NCBI GenBank assembly: GCA_963704405.1
Contig: OY969903.1
Location: forward strand, 2,480,001-2,544,000
Length of the DNA: 64,000 bases
Reading direction: 5' to 3'
DNA from: MFD01213-c1 sp963704405
Lineage (GTDB): Bacteria > Planctomycetota > Phycisphaerae > Tepidisphaerales > Tepidisphaeraceae
Below the pieces are notes generated by a model, which saw nothing but the letters and a program-made list of their open reading frames with translations, did not search any database and was not told where the DNA came from. This document shows positions 18,961 through 29,882 of the stretch, one piece after another; the stretch's first letter is position 1, and every line of letters starts with the position of its first letter. A program made the position numbers and the translations under genes.

Positions 18961-20418
18961 ATGCTTGCCTATGACACTCTTGTTGCGGCTCGGGATGCGA
19001 TCCGGGCGAAGAAGATTTCTTCCACCGAACTGACACGCCAGGCGCTGGAGCGCATCCAGAAGCTCGATCCGAATATCCTTGCATTCAATGAAACGTACGC
19101 CGACCGCGCGATGCAGCGGGCGGCGGCGGTTGATTCCGGCGGAATGACGGGCCCGCTGGCAGGCGTGCCGATTGCGATCAAGGACAATCTCTGCACCACC
19201 TACGGGCATACGACCTGCTCGTCGAAGATGCTGCAGAACTTCAAGGCGCCTTATGACGCGACGGTGGTGCAGAAGCTGGAGGCGGCGGGGGCGGTGATTC
19301 TGGGCAAGACGAATCTCGACGAATTTGCGATGGGCAGCTCGACCGAAAACAGCGCCTTTCGAACGACAAAAAATCCCTGGGATACTTCGCGCGTTCCGGG
19401 TGGATCGAGCGGCGGAAGCGCAGCCGCCCTGGCGGCGGGGCTTTGCTGTGCGAGCATTGGGTCTGATACCGGCGGTTCGATTCGCCAGCCGGCGGCGCTG
19501 TGCGGGATCGTAGGGCTTAAACCGACATATGGGCGTGTCAGCCGATATGGGCTCGTGGCGTTTGCCAGCAGCCTGGATCAGATTGGTCCGTTTGGGTGGA
19601 CTGTCGCCGATGTGGCCCTCCTGATGAATGTCATCAGCGGAAATGACCCGAAAGACAGCACGAGCGTCCCGGCGGCGGTGCCAGATTATCTTGCGAATCT
19701 GGAACAGCCAGTTAAAGGCCTGCGGCTGGGGATCGCCAAGGAATATCAGCTCGCCGCGGGTATGGACCCGCAGGTGAAGTCGGCGGTGGAAGCGGCGATC
19801 AAAAAGTACCAGGAAATGGGCGCGGAGCTGGTGGATATTTCGCTCCCCCACACGGAATACGGCATCGCGGCGTACTACGTGATCGCCCCATGTGAAGCCA
19901 GCAGCAACCTCGCACGGTATGACGGCGTTCACTTCGGTCACCGCACAAAAGAGCCGGTCAAGGACATCATCGAACTGTACAGCAAAAGCCGGGCGGAAGG
20001 GTTTGGCGAAGAAGTTCAACGCCGGATCATGATCGGGACGTACGCCCTGAGCAGCGGCTACTACGATGCCTATTACCTCCGCGCCCTGAAAATGCGCACG
20101 CTCATCAAGCAGGATTTTGACCGCGCGTTTGAAAAATGTGACGCGGTCATTTGCCCAACGTCTCCCACTCCGGCCTTTAAGGCGGGCGAAAAAACAGGTG
20201 ATCCGCTTCAGATGTATCTTTGCGATGTGTTCACCGTGACATGCAATATCGCCGGGATCGGGGGCATCAGCCTGCCCTGCGGGTTTACGACCGGCGATAA
20301 GCCGCTGCCGATCGGGCTGCAACTGCTCGGGCCGACGTTTGGGGAAGAAAAACTTTTGCGCATTGCGCGGATGTATGAGGCGGCAACGGACTGGCATACG
20401 CGCCGGCCGAAGCTGTGA
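18961..20418 (+). CDS. gatA: Asp/Glu-tRNA amidotransferase subunit A
   Basis: GatA is the amidase subunit of GatCAB, which converts Glu-tRNA(Gln) (and often Asp-tRNA(Asn)) to the amidated form using glutamine. The 485-residue product has normal length. The amidase signature holds the Ser-cisSer-Lys triad: Lys in IAIKDNLC, and the two serines in GGSSGGSAAALAAG and GSDTGGSIRQPAALCG. KPTYGRVSRYGLVAFASSLD follows. gatB and gatC are not in the window. It lies alone, convergent with comEC. Confidence 0.97.
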   Translation: MLAYDTLVAARDAIRAKKISSTELTRQALERIQKLDPNILAFNETYADRAMQRAAAVDSGGMTGPLAGVPIAIKDNLCTTYGHTTCSSKMLQNFKAPYDATVVQKLEAAGAVILGKTNLDEFAMGSSTENSAFRTTKNPWDTSRVPGGSSGGSAAALAAGLCCASIGSDTGGSIRQPAALCGIVGLKPTYGRVSRYGLVAFASSLDQIGPFGWTVADVALLMNVISGNDPKDSTSVPAAVPDYLANLEQPVKGLRLGIAKEYQLAAGMDPQVKSAVEAAIKKYQEMGAELVDISLPHTEYGIAAYYVIAPCEASSNLARYDGVHFGHRTKEPVKDIIELYSKSRAEGFGEEVQRRIMIGTYALSSGYYDAYYLRALKMRTLIKQDFDRAFEKCDAVICPTSPTPAFKAGEKTGDPLQMYLCDVFTVTCNIAGIGGISLPCGFTTGDKPLPIGLQLLGPTFGEEKLLRIARMYEAATDWHTRRPKL

Positions 20419-20429
20419 CTTTCCATCAC

Positions 20430-21339
20430 CTAATTCCTGCCCATGAATGTTGCGATGCTCACTTTCCCATCGCTTGTTACCGTGATCGTGATCGCTCCGG
20501 ATTTATTCGTTCGATAGAGTGGCGTATCGCCTGCCATTGTGTCGAAGCGTTTTTGTTTGTTGGTCAGCCGCCATGCGTTGGAGCTGACGATCGCCTGGGG
20601 GTGGACAGCTTTTAAAAATGCGTGCGTCAGCGTTTCGCTGCTGCCGTGGTGGGGGGCTACAAGGATGTCGGCTTGGAGTTGATCGGGATGTTTTAGAACG
20701 CCTTCGAAAGCGGGATCCTGAATATCCGCGGGGAAGAGTAATGTGCGGCCAGCATAGCTGAGGCGCATCACAATGCCGGAGTTGTTGGAATTCCATGTTC
20801 CACTTCGCGGCGGCCAGAGGATGTCGGCGATCAGGCCGGGGCTCAGATTCAAGTGATCGCCGGCAGCGATGAGGTGCGGGGGAAGGTTGAGTTTATCGAG
20901 CGTATCCAAGAGCGCTTCATCGGGAAGGTTGCCGCTGGCATTGCGGCGAAAGTGCGGGCTGATGAAGACTTCATGTACGCCGAAGGTCGTGGCGATGTCG
21001 GCGGCGGCGCAGATATGGTCGTAATCGCCGTGGCTGAGGAAGATTTTATCAACCTGCCGGCGGCCTTCGGTTCGCAGGAAAGGGGCGATGATTTTTCGCG
21101 TCAGGTCCGAGATGGAAGAAGAGCCGGCGTCGAGCAAAAAGACCTCACCGCCGGGTGGTTCGACAACGGCGCATTGTCCGGCGCCAAGCGAAAGGAGTGT
21201 GATGCGGAGCTGCGCGGTTGCAGAAGCCGGGTGTTGGGCGATGGGCACGAGCGGCATGGCCAGCATCGCGGCGGCTCCAGCCAGTGGGCCGCACCGGATG
21301 CACCAACGGCGGCGGCCGGTGAACAAAGGGATGCTCGGT
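20430..21339 (-). pseudogene. comEC: comEC 3' part (metallo-beta-lactamase domain), cut off by IS
   Basis: This segment is the C-terminal MBL-fold domain of ComEC/Rec2, the DNA-uptake channel protein. LLSLGAGQCAVVEPPGGEVF leads into LLDAG and SHGDYDHI, and ends near the last beta-strand of the domain. Excising the IS and one copy of the 11-bp duplication fuses it in frame to the N-terminal part (PSI-PLFTGRRRW). The domain itself shows no further damage. Confidence 0.92.
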
Positions 21340-22748
21340 TAATGCCATTTAATTAAGCCGCAAGTCCGCGCCATGGCTGCACTTACTACATTCGCGCAAA
21401 ACGCAGCCTCCTGATAGGCTGATGGTGCTTAAGTCACCAACCCACAGGAGGCCACGGATGGCCAGTATTGCTTATGCGTTGAAGCGGATCAAGCAGCAGC
21501 CGTTGCAGATCGACGCGATTCTGGATGCTCAGGCCGTCGAAGATTTGTTTGCCGAGCACGGTTACCGCTGGCGGAATCGGACGCTGGGACCGGCACAAAC
21601 GATTGAGCTCTTTATCCGTCAGGTGATGGATGGGAACGAGTCGTGCGGATACGTGCGTCAATGGGCCGGTGGAACCTTCACGGCCGGGGCGTATTGCGCG
21701 GCCCGCGCGCGGTTGCCGCTGGAAGGATTCTGGGGATTGTGCCGGCGCGTGTGGGAGCAGGTCCGAATGGATCACGAAGTGGACGTGCCGCTGTGGCATG
21801 GGCATCGGACTTTCTATCTGGACGGCACGAGTTTCTCGATGCCGGACACGCCACAGTTGCAGAATGCTTTCGGCCAGCCGGGGCAACAGAAACCGGGATG
21901 CGGTTTTCCGGTAGGGCATCTTCTTCTATCCTTCAACGCGCGTACGGGAATGGTGTTGGACGCGATCCCCGGCCCGTTGCGGAGGCACGACTTACACGAT
22001 GTGCCATGGATTCACGAGCATTTGGCACAGGGCGACATCCTCATCGGCGACAAGGCGTTCGGTTCCTGGGCGCACCTGGCGCTGCTGCAAAACAAAGGCA
22101 TTCACGGCCTGTTTTCACTCCATCAACATCGTCCCGTGCATGGTAAATCCGACCGGATCGCGCGCTGGCCCAAGCCGCCACGCAAGCCGGATTGGATCAG
22201 CGCCGAGCAGTTCGCCGCCTTGCCGGAATATCTCGACGTGCGCATCGTGCATCGGGTGATTCACCGCCGCGGCTTTCGCCCCGTGGAAGTAAACCTCGTA
22301 ACCACGCTGCTGGATCAGCACAAATATCCCGCCAATGAACTGGTGGAACTGGGGAGGGGGCGCTGGGCGGCGGAACTGAACATCCGGCATCTCAAGACCA
22401 CCATGGGAATGGAAATCCTCAAATGCAAAACGGCGGCAGGCGTGCTGAAGGAACTGGCCATCTTCCTGCTGGTGTATAATCTCGTGCGCGCCGTGATGCT
22501 CAAGGCGTCGGCGGACCAGGGCGTAGCGCCGGATCGAATCAGCTTCGCCGACACACTGGCCTGGATTCGCTGCACGTCACCGGGACAAGCGCTATGGGCG
22601 CTGCTCGTGAATCCGATTCGACCGGGTCGATTTGAGCCGCGTGCGATCAAACGCCGGCCCAAGGAATACGACCGGCTCAATCGTCCACGCCGGGAGATGC
22701 GAAACGCCCTAAAAAACAGGGGAAAGGCGGCTTAATTAAATGGCATTA
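21340..22748 (+). mobile_element. IS4-family insertion sequence in comEC
   Basis: The 1,409-bp element is bounded by perfect 22-bp terminal inverted repeats. The left end begins TAATGCCATTTAATTAAGCC; the right end (22727-22748) is its exact complement. It is flanked by an identical 11-bp target duplication GGATGCTCGGT (21329-21339 and 22749-22759). The length, duplication size and transposase fit the IS4 family. The intact duplication and open frames suggest a recent insertion. Confidence 0.95.
21458..22735 (+). CDS. IS4-family DDE transposase
   Basis: The 425-residue transposase moves the surrounding element. The first catalytic Asp lies in FYLDGTSFSMPD, the second in LIGDKAFGSWAHL, and the Glu in the YREK-like motif RGRWAAELNIRHLKTTMG. 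AGGAGG at 21446-21451 supports ATG 21458. The reading frame is intact, so the element may be active. The stop codon overlaps the right terminal repeat. Confidence 0.94.
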   Translation: MASIAYALKRIKQQPLQIDAILDAQAVEDLFAEHGYRWRNRTLGPAQTIELFIRQVMDGNESCGYVRQWAGGTFTAGAYCAARARLPLEGFWGLCRRVWEQVRMDHEVDVPLWHGHRTFYLDGTSFSMPDTPQLQNAFGQPGQQKPGCGFPVGHLLLSFNARTGMVLDAIPGPLRRHDLHDVPWIHEHLAQGDILIGDKAFGSWAHLALLQNKGIHGLFSLHQHRPVHGKSDRIARWPKPPRKPDWISAEQFAALPEYLDVRIVHRVIHRRGFRPVEVNLVTTLLDQHKYPANELVELGRGRWAAELNIRHLKTTMGMEILKCKTAAGVLKELAIFLLVYNLVRAVMLKASADQGVAPDRISFADTLAWIRCTSPGQALWALLVNPIRPGRFEPRAIKRRPKEYDRLNRPRREMRNALKNRGKAA

Positions 22749-24357
22749 GGATGCTCGGTAACAGCGGGGCCAGAAGCAACACGTAATAAGCCGCAATCGC
22801 CCATGGCGGCGGGGCGGCCAAGGGGAGCTTTGCGCCGGGAAGTTTTGCGATCAAATCTACAAAATGCCGGATAAGTTCCACGGGAAGGGCGGCGAGGCCG
22901 GCAGATATGCCGGCGGTGATGGGCAAGGCAAGCGTGAAGAAAATCTTCACGACGCCGCCGATCAGTGCGATGAAGACCAGCGCGAGCAGGGGAATGCCGG
23001 CGAGGATGGCCCAAGGGTTGATCTGGCCGAATTCGATGGCGACCAAAGGCAGCGTAGCGAACCAGATGATGGCGACAATCTGCAGCGAGCGGCCGGCAAT
23101 CGATGTTGCTTTTGCGATGGCGGTTTGCAGCCGGGTGCGCTTGAGCAAATGTCCGGCGGCGACTTTGTGCGGATCGCGCCGGCTGAGGAAGAATTCCTTC
23201 ACACGCGGCATGAAGATCGCCAGTGCAACAACAGCGAGCAGGCTGAGCCAAAAGCCCGGCGACAAACTATCAAGCGGATGCACAAGCAGCATCACGAGGA
23301 ACGCCAGCGACAACGTTTGGAAATGATCGGTAGGGCGGCGGCTTAGTGTTGCGACGGCAATCGCCAGGCACAAAATCACCGAACGAAATCCGGAATGCGA
23401 CGGAAGCGCAACCAAGCCATAAAGCAGGACAAATCCAGCCGTGATCAGCAAGGATGCCCTGGGGCGCAGGCAGAGCAATCGGCAGAGCCACAGGAGAAAG
23501 CCGGCGAGCATGGCGATGTGCAGCCCGCTGACGCTGAGCTGATAGCCCACGCCGGTTTGCTCGAATTCATCCTCGATATCGCGCAGTTGGGGATCGCGGT
23601 CACCGAGCAGCATGGCGCGGAGCAGGGCGGCGTCAGTGGCTTTGGCGGCGGTGAAGCCGTCTTCCAGAAGTTTGCGCGATTTGATTCGCAGCCAGGTGAG
23701 TGGTGACGGATTCCCGCTGCTCAGGATGGTAACATTGGAAACGCGGGTCGCGGTGATGGTCGCGAGGATGCGCTGCTGGCGGTAGTAGGCCGACCAGTCA
23801 AACTCACCGGGGTTCATGGGTGGAGGCGGGCGCTGGAGCATGCCCAGAACGCGGACGATTTGGCCGGCAGCAAGGCCCGGGTGCGGCTGGTCGATTTGCA
23901 GAATGGTTTCACCGTCACTGGGAATCCAGCCGGTCCATGTTTTAACGCGCAGAACCCGGGCAGCAACGATCTGCCGCGGCGGCAAGGGGCGATTGGTGGA
24001 TGACGTGATGATGTGAGGTTCGTCGAGGAGTCGCAGTTCGACCTCGGCGAGCCGCGGGTCGTCACTGGAGAAAAGGGCGATGTGGTTTTGATGGTATTGG
24101 TAATGTTCGTGTTGGGCGAAGGCGACACCGCTCAGGATTACGCTGAGGGATAGAACAACTGTGCAGGAGCACGGCCGATGGAGAAGAAATGCTGCAATGA
24201 TTGTTAATGCCGCGATGACGGACAGCAGGATTGCCGGATGTATCGGGACTTGGGGATGGACCAGAACTCCGGCGGCAAAGAGCGCAGTAAGAATGACGGC
24301 GGGGCGGGAGGTAATGAGCGAAGCGTGTGACTTTTTTGCATCGCCCGTTTCAGACAT
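22749..24357 (-). pseudogene. comEC: comEC 5' part (membrane channel domains), cut off by IS
   Basis: This segment encodes the N-terminal and competence domains of ComEC/Rec2. Several hydrophobic helices are followed by an OB-fold-like part (GQIVRVLGMLQRPPPPMNPG, GEFDWSAYYRQQRI) and the channel core (GVGYQLSVSGLHIAMLAGFL). ATG 24357 (MSETGDAKK) is the probable start; a TTG lies at 24405. The IS ends the frame about 550 residues in. Together with the 3' part it would give a roughly 850-residue protein. Confidence 0.92.
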
Positions 24358-24677
24358 GGTCGAGGATAATAACCGCTGATGGGCTTGGTTAAATAGGCGG
24401 GGCAAATCCAGCTTAGGGCATCGCTTGTAGCCGCTGCTTCTCTGGTCCTGCTCCTTCGTACTCCGGGAGAAGCGAGCGGATTGGCGACTGTGCGAGTAAG
24501 AGCCCCTAAGTCAGGGCGAGGATGATTTGGAGTACCAAATGCTCTCGGCTTTCACAAATTACCCTCGTCCCGCCCGTGGCGGGCAGGAATGTCGCCCGCC
24601 AAAATGGGCGGTTGCCAGACGGGAATGTCTATATGCAGGTGCCGCGAACTGCCCCAAAAATGGAGGCAGATCCACCT

Positions 24678-25960
24678 TCAGCGCTTGTCCATCGGGATAT
24701 AGTCGGTCTTTGTGGGCCCGGTATAGATTTGGCGCGGGCGGGCGATTTTGCGCCTTGTTTATTCTGCTCACGCCAATGGGCAATCCAGCCGGGGAGGCGG
24801 CCGATGGAGAACATCACTGTGAACATGTCCACGGGAATTCCCATCGCCTTCATGATGATGCCGCTGTAGAAGTCGACATTAGGGTAAAGCTTGCGGTCAA
24901 CAAAGTACTGGTCTTTGAGCGCAAGTTCTTCGAGCCGCTGGGCAATGTCCAGGAGCGGGTCTTTGACCTTCATCTTGGCAAGGATTTTGTCGGCTGATGC
25001 TTTGAGGATGCGGGCGCGGGGATCGAAGTTTTTGTAGACGCGGTGGCCGAAGCCCATGAGGCGGAAGTTGCTCTTTTTGTTCTTGGCCATCTCGATACAT
25101 TTTTCGGGGGAGAGGCCGCCTTTGTGGATCTGATCGAGCATTTCCAGGACGGCGACATTGGCTCCGCCGTGAAGCGGGCCCCACAAAGCGCACACGCCGG
25201 CGGCGCAGGAGGCGAAGAGATTGGCCCCGCTGGAACCGACCACCCGGACCGTGCTGGTCGAGCAGTTCTGCTCGTGGTCGGCATGCAGAATCAGGATCAT
25301 GTTCAGCGCCGCTTCGATATCCGGATCGGCCAGGTACGGCTCATACGGCATCGAGAACATCATGTGCAGGAAATTTCCGACATAACGGAGCTTTGAATCG
25401 GGATAGATGAAAGGCAGCCCGCTGCTGCGGCGGTAAGAATAGGCGGCGATTGTGCGGACCTTGCTCAGCAGCCGCGCGGCGGCGTCTTCGAACGTCGCTT
25501 CATCTTCAAGTTCCATCACGCCTGGATTAAAGCAGGCGAGCGTATTGATCATCGCCGACAGGATTGCCATCGGCGGCGCGGTGGAGGGGAAGCCTTCAAA
25601 GTGATGCTTCATGCCTTCGTTGATGTGGGCGTTTTCGCGGAGCTTGTTGCGGAAGGCTTCCAGTTCCGGCTTGTTTGGAAGCCGGCCGAAGATGAGCAGC
25701 CACGCGACTTCGATGAAGCTGGATTGCTCAGCGAGCTGCTCGATGGGAATGCCGCGATAGCGGAGGATGCCGGCGTCGCCGTCGATGAAAGTGATGGCGC
25801 TTTCGCAGGCGCCGGTGTTGCCGAAGCCGGGGTCGAGGGTGATCGCGCCGGTTTCGGCGCGGAGCTTTCCGATGTCGATGCCAACTTCCTTTTCCGATCC
25901 CACCACAACGGGAAGTTCCACCTTTTTGTCGCCAATCGTAATCGTTGCCATGCCGGCCAT
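24678..25960 (-). CDS. gltA: citrate synthase, one frameshift near the C-terminus
   Basis: Citrate synthase condenses acetyl-CoA and oxaloacetate, the first step of the TCA cycle. The roughly 427-residue product has the catalytic His of LHADHEQNCSTS, the second His in GPLHGGANVAVLEML, and the Asp in DFYSGIIMKAMGIPVDMFTV. The frame breaks at an A4 run on the coding strand (24746-24749). One added base restores the normal ending (IARPRQIYTGPTKTDYIPM, stop at 24678); as written the frame runs on to 24629. ATG 25960 follows AAGGA with good spacing. An error in the sequence is likely because the enzyme is central. Confidence 0.93.
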
Positions 25961-26347
25961 AGAGATCCTTGCGAGAAGTTTCGAGACAATCCTACGCGGG
26001 GAATATACAGGGTTCATGCCGGAAGTTGAACGGGTGAGCACGGTGGGCCATGCGAGAATTTTTTAAGCGCATATTTGCGGCGAAAATTGAGAAAATCAGA
26101 GGAGTAAGGATGGGGGATGAATAGTATTGTGTTGAAATTCCAGTGGCCGCCTGACATGGCAGTTCCAACTTGATCTCTGAAAATATACAAATTTGGCGAG
26201 CGTTTCGTCCTATTGGGATGTGATGGGATTAGGCAATGGCGCTGGTGTAGCGCCTCAAATGCTCGTATTTTTCAGTCGGCGCGACAGGTCGGATACGATG
26301 TTGTGAGCAGTTCACGGTTTTGGCTCCTTGCTGGCGGAACCTACCAA
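25961..26347. other. intergenic region, 387 bp
   Basis: This is sequence upstream of gltA and downstream of the NAD-kinase-like gene. I see no gene, RNA or convincing terminator in it. Confidence 0.4.
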
Positions 26348-27346
26348 TCAGGATGCCGTTGGGACTACAAGCCGTGCTTTGCCGGCCGCGGTATGAATGC
26401 GTGCCGTTGCGCCAGCATTGAATTCCAGGAAGTCCGACTCGACGCCGTCACTGAAAATTACACCATTTTCAGCCATGTCGGATTCAAGAGTCATTTCTTG
26501 ACCAGGTTCAAGTATCCCTGCTACCAGCCTTGTTCCAGAAGATTTGCTGGCGAAGGGTTCTCGGACGACATAGACAAGCCTTGGGTCTTCCCATGGCATG
26601 CGAAGGGCTTGCGGCTTTGGCATCTGGCCGAAAAGGGAGGTGACGCCGGCCGCCATATTGAAAACGCTGGAAAGCCATCCGGTGGAGCCTGCTCCGGTGG
26701 AAATGAGAAGGCCGCTGGAGCTTTGTGTTTCCGAGAGGTTAGCAATAGTGAGCCGATAGCGAGCTGACACGTGGGAACGGCAGCCGACAAAGAGTTCATT
26801 GAATGCGAGAAGGCGCTGGCCATCAGCGAGTTGTGCTTCTGCAAGCGTTACTTCACGGAACCTGGCTTTGCCTTGTATGACATCGCGGACGGCGGTGCGC
26901 GTCTGATTTGGCCGAAATGGCAGCAAAACGCCGTCAATGCGGTTTGGATCGGGATTGACCGCAATAATGGGCAGGCTGGCGGCATATTTAGCTGTATTGG
27001 CTACAAGCCCGTCTTGGCCGACCGTTACAACGATATCGTTTGGACCGAATACAAAATTGGGTAAAAAGTCGCGATCAATCGTCTGCACTGGGAGATCAAG
27101 GTCGTCCAAGTCAAGCGCACGCAGTGATGCATCATATGCGGCAGCAGACTTGTCGACTTCTTCGAAGGCTTTTTCGGCAAGCAGATCCAGATCCGCTGCC
27201 TTCGCTTTTGGACCGCGAGCTAATTCACGGCGTTTGGCGCTGACGATTTGGAATCTGGCTTGCGATCGGGTGCTGAAACGTTTGCGAAGTGCCGCCAGTT
27301 GAGTTGTTCGCGTAACGACGACAATCTTCTGATCAATGCGTTGCAT
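26348..27346 (-). CDS. NAD-kinase-like protein
   Basis: The 332-residue protein resembles the ATP-NAD kinase fold. It has a GQDG motif in VTVGQDGLVANTAKYAA where NAD kinases carry GGDG. IIAVNPDPNRIDGVLLPF and the glycine-rich LLISTGAGSTGWLSS follow. The N-terminal 70 residues are charged and unlike housekeeping NAD kinases. It starts 32 bp after an SPFH-domain gene, so the two are probably co-transcribed. The true substrate could be NAD or another nucleotide; catalytic competence is inferred from the retained Asp. Confidence 0.75.
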   Translation of the reverse strand: MQRIDQKIVVVTRTTQLAALRKRFSTRSQARFQIVSAKRRELARGPKAKAADLDLLAEKAFEEVDKSAAAYDASLRALDLDDLDLPVQTIDRDFLPNFVFGPNDIVVTVGQDGLVANTAKYAASLPIIAVNPDPNRIDGVLLPFRPNQTRTAVRDVIQGKARFREVTLAEAQLADGQRLLAFNELFVGCRSHVSARYRLTIANLSETQSSSGLLISTGAGSTGWLSSVFNMAAGVTSLFGQMPKPQALRMPWEDPRLVYVVREPFASKSSGTRLVAGILEPGQEMTLESDMAENGVIFSDGVESDFLEFNAGATARIHTAAGKARLVVPTAS

Positions 27347-27378
27347 ATCAAGATCACGATTACTTTGCCTGTTTAGGA

Positions 27379-28350
27379 TCAGCGTTTTCTTTCAACATCC
27401 CGATCAAGCAACGCACTCAGAAGATCTGGCGAGATATTCAATTCTCCTATTTTCTCGGCATTTTCCGCGAGATCGCGGAATGCCATCGCGATGGTAAGCT
27501 TTGGATCGGCTTTACCGGCAGTCAATGCCATCAGCGTGCGCCAGTCGACGCCTTTGATGGGCTGCAACATCGCATTTAGACCGTATGCCTTGGCATCCGC
27601 GTCTTTGCGGTCATTTTCGACGCGTTGATTTAGGAGCGATCCACGTTGCTGTTCAACGGCGATGTCCGCCGACATTTTTGCTTCACGGATTTGCTGTTTC
27701 TTCTCCTCAATCGCCAGTTCGGTGCTTAATTCATTTTCCTTAATCAGTCTTTCTTGAACCACTGCTGCATTTCGACGAGCGTAGACTGCCTCATCTGCTT
27801 GCCGAAGGAGCGCTTCCCGCGCTTCAGCTTCGAGAGCCTTGCCGGTCTCCGGCGTGGGCTTAATTGACATTATGGCCAGTCCGAGGATTTCAACCCCGAG
27901 CATCGCGACGGACGATGACTCCTTTAATCCTTTGGACACTTCAATCACAATCGTGCCATATGCTCCTAGCAGATCGCGCAGCTTCATGTGATGGGTGATG
28001 GCGCTAGTCAATACCTGGGTGAAGCTTATAAGGCGCTCATCGAGCTTTTTTGGGTCTTCTGATGCATAGCGGCCATCAGGGCGAATGCTGAAATCCAGAA
28101 GCTGCGCCAGGCGTTTGGGATCAACGATTCGATACGTGAGCTGGCCTTGAATGGTCACATCTTGAAAGTCTGCACTTACCTCGTTGAAGACGAACGGCAC
28201 ATCGACGCTGGATAGTGGGACTTCTACAATTACCGTGCGCGGCGCGAAGTAATAAAATGAAAGTCCGGGGCCTTCTCGCACGGGTTTCCCATTGGAAAAT
28301 TGAATGACGTGCGTTGTGGGACCGGCCTTGAGATAGCTGATGCCGAGCAC
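27379..28350 (-). CDS. SPFH (band 7/stomatin-like) domain protein
   Basis: The 323-residue protein has an SPFH domain (about residues 20-180: VEVPLSSVDVPFVFNEVSA, DVTIQGQLTYRIVDPKRLAQ). A long charged coiled-coil follows (AEAREALLRQADEAVYARR, then ELAIEEKKQQIREAKMSAD). No N-terminal membrane helix is obvious. GTG 28350 is preceded by a strong AAGGAGG at the right distance. SPFH proteins form membrane-associated oligomeric rings. It pairs with the downstream NAD-kinase-like gene; the joint function is unknown. Confidence 0.85.
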   Translation of the reverse strand: MLGISYLKAGPTTHVIQFSNGKPVREGPGLSFYYFAPRTVIVEVPLSSVDVPFVFNEVSADFQDVTIQGQLTYRIVDPKRLAQLLDFSIRPDGRYASEDPKKLDERLISFTQVLTSAITHHMKLRDLLGAYGTIVIEVSKGLKESSSVAMLGVEILGLAIMSIKPTPETGKALEAEAREALLRQADEAVYARRNAAVVQERLIKENELSTELAIEEKKQQIREAKMSADIAVEQQRGSLLNQRVENDRKDADAKAYGLNAMLQPIKGVDWRTLMALTAGKADPKLTIAMAFRDLAENAEKIGELNISPDLLSALLDRDVERKR

Positions 28351-28401
28351 TACGGCCTCCTTTTGAGATAGATGTAACGTGACGCGGACGCTGCGAGGTT
28401 A

Positions 28402-29663
28402 TCATGGCCGTAGTGACCTGCAAGATTGTTCTACGGCTGGCGCCTGTATTACTTGTACTATCAATCCGATCATTAGAAGCAATCCCGCCAGCGCGTGCGG
28501 GGGATAGTTATGCAGGAATTTCCCTGCGATGTTCAGTGCCGGGCTGAGCTGGGTCAGCGTGAAGATCATCAGGCTGAGAATGGCCAGGGTGCGGACAAGA
28601 ATTGAGCCACGGGGGGAGAATGATTCCAGGCAGGCCCAGGCGAGGGATGCAGCGATGAAGATATAGGTTTGGGATTCGGTGGCGGGGCCGAAGACCGTCA
28701 TCCAGCAGGTAGTTAAGCCAATCGCTGAGGTTAAGAGCGGCGCAACGAGGAGCCGGATTGCTTTTGGTAAACAAGCAGCGCGGCGATGGCGATGCCGATG
28801 ACGACTTCGACGGCCATATAAGCTTTGGTGTCGATATCGAGGTATGCAAAGTGGAGCAAGGTGCGGATGTCGCGATAGGCGTGTTGGATGCCGGCGCGCT
28901 GGCGGAAGTCCAGGCCGAAGCGGATCCATTCTGAATATTGCGAGGCGACATAGTGCGGATTCTGGACGATGAACGGCAAGGCGAAGCTGAGGAGAAGGAT
29001 GGTGATGACGGGCAAGATCAGGCGGCGGGGGAAGAGCAGGAGCATCACGCCGAGCAGGGAGACAGGATAGGCTTTGATAAGGGTGGCCCAGACAAGCGCC
29101 AGGGCGCTGCACCAGTTTTTTCCTTCAATGAAGTCCGTAATGCCGAGCAGGAGCAGGCCAACGGCCAGACCAGTGGTCTGGACATCCAGCATGGCGGAGA
29201 AGGAGAGCGGGAGCGCCAGCAGCAGCAGGGCGGCGAGGGCGTTATTTCCAAGCTTGAGGGGAAGGGCCAGGCGGCCCCATCGCCAGACACCGCCGACAAA
29301 GGCGGCATAGGACGCCATGCGGAGCAGGGCGCTGCCCAACGGGCCTGGCATGTGGGGAAGAACAGAGAACAGCACGGCGACGGAGGGACTGTAGCGGAAT
29401 TCGCCGGAGTGTTCGCCGACGGAGTAGAGAGGCTGGGCATCCAGAAAGTGACGGCCGACTTCGATGAAAAGGGGGTACGTGCCGATGTGGCGGGGGCTAT
29501 GATAAAGAATGGTCCCGCGACCGAGCGTGGCTAATCCAATAAGCAGCCAGATGATTTTAGCGATGAGGGGCAGGGGGCATTTTTCGCCGCAAATGTCCCA
29601 GAGCGGGCGGCGGTCGCGAAGATCATCAGGAATGCGTTCGTATTCCATCGTAGATAAAGGCAT
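28402..29663 (-). pseudogene. GT87-like polyprenol-dependent glycosyltransferase, one frameshift
   Basis: This is a multi-helix membrane protein. The first frame (29663 to about 28757) has ILYHSPRHIGTYPLFIEVGR, then DAQPLYSV and EFRYSPSVAVLFSVL, as in DUF2029/GT87 mannosyltransferase-like enzymes. The second frame continues APLLTSAIGLTTCWMTVFGP, with further helices to 28402. One added base near 28757 rejoins the frames (KQIRLLVAPLL). Such enzymes use lipid-linked sugars at the membrane; the substrate is not known. ATG 29663 or 29648 may be the start. Confidence 0.72.
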
Positions 29664-29882
29664 GGTCTTATAGCCAGGTTTGCGCTTTCGAAATCATCCT
29701 CAGGCTAATCTCTGCCAATGCGAGGAGGGGACGGAAAGGAGTTTGGGGAACTTAACGTTGATCGATGCGTTTCGCCAGATCATGGGGGATGTTTAAGAAT
29801 AGAGGCCCGCGGGAAGCCAGCAGTCTGGCGGAGGCGTTGGGATGGCATTAGGCTGCGGACACGTGAGACAAGGAGACTGCGG

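Noticed and set aside
18904..20397. 497-codon minus-strand frame
   Set aside because: Antisense to gatA, which has the full amidase signature.
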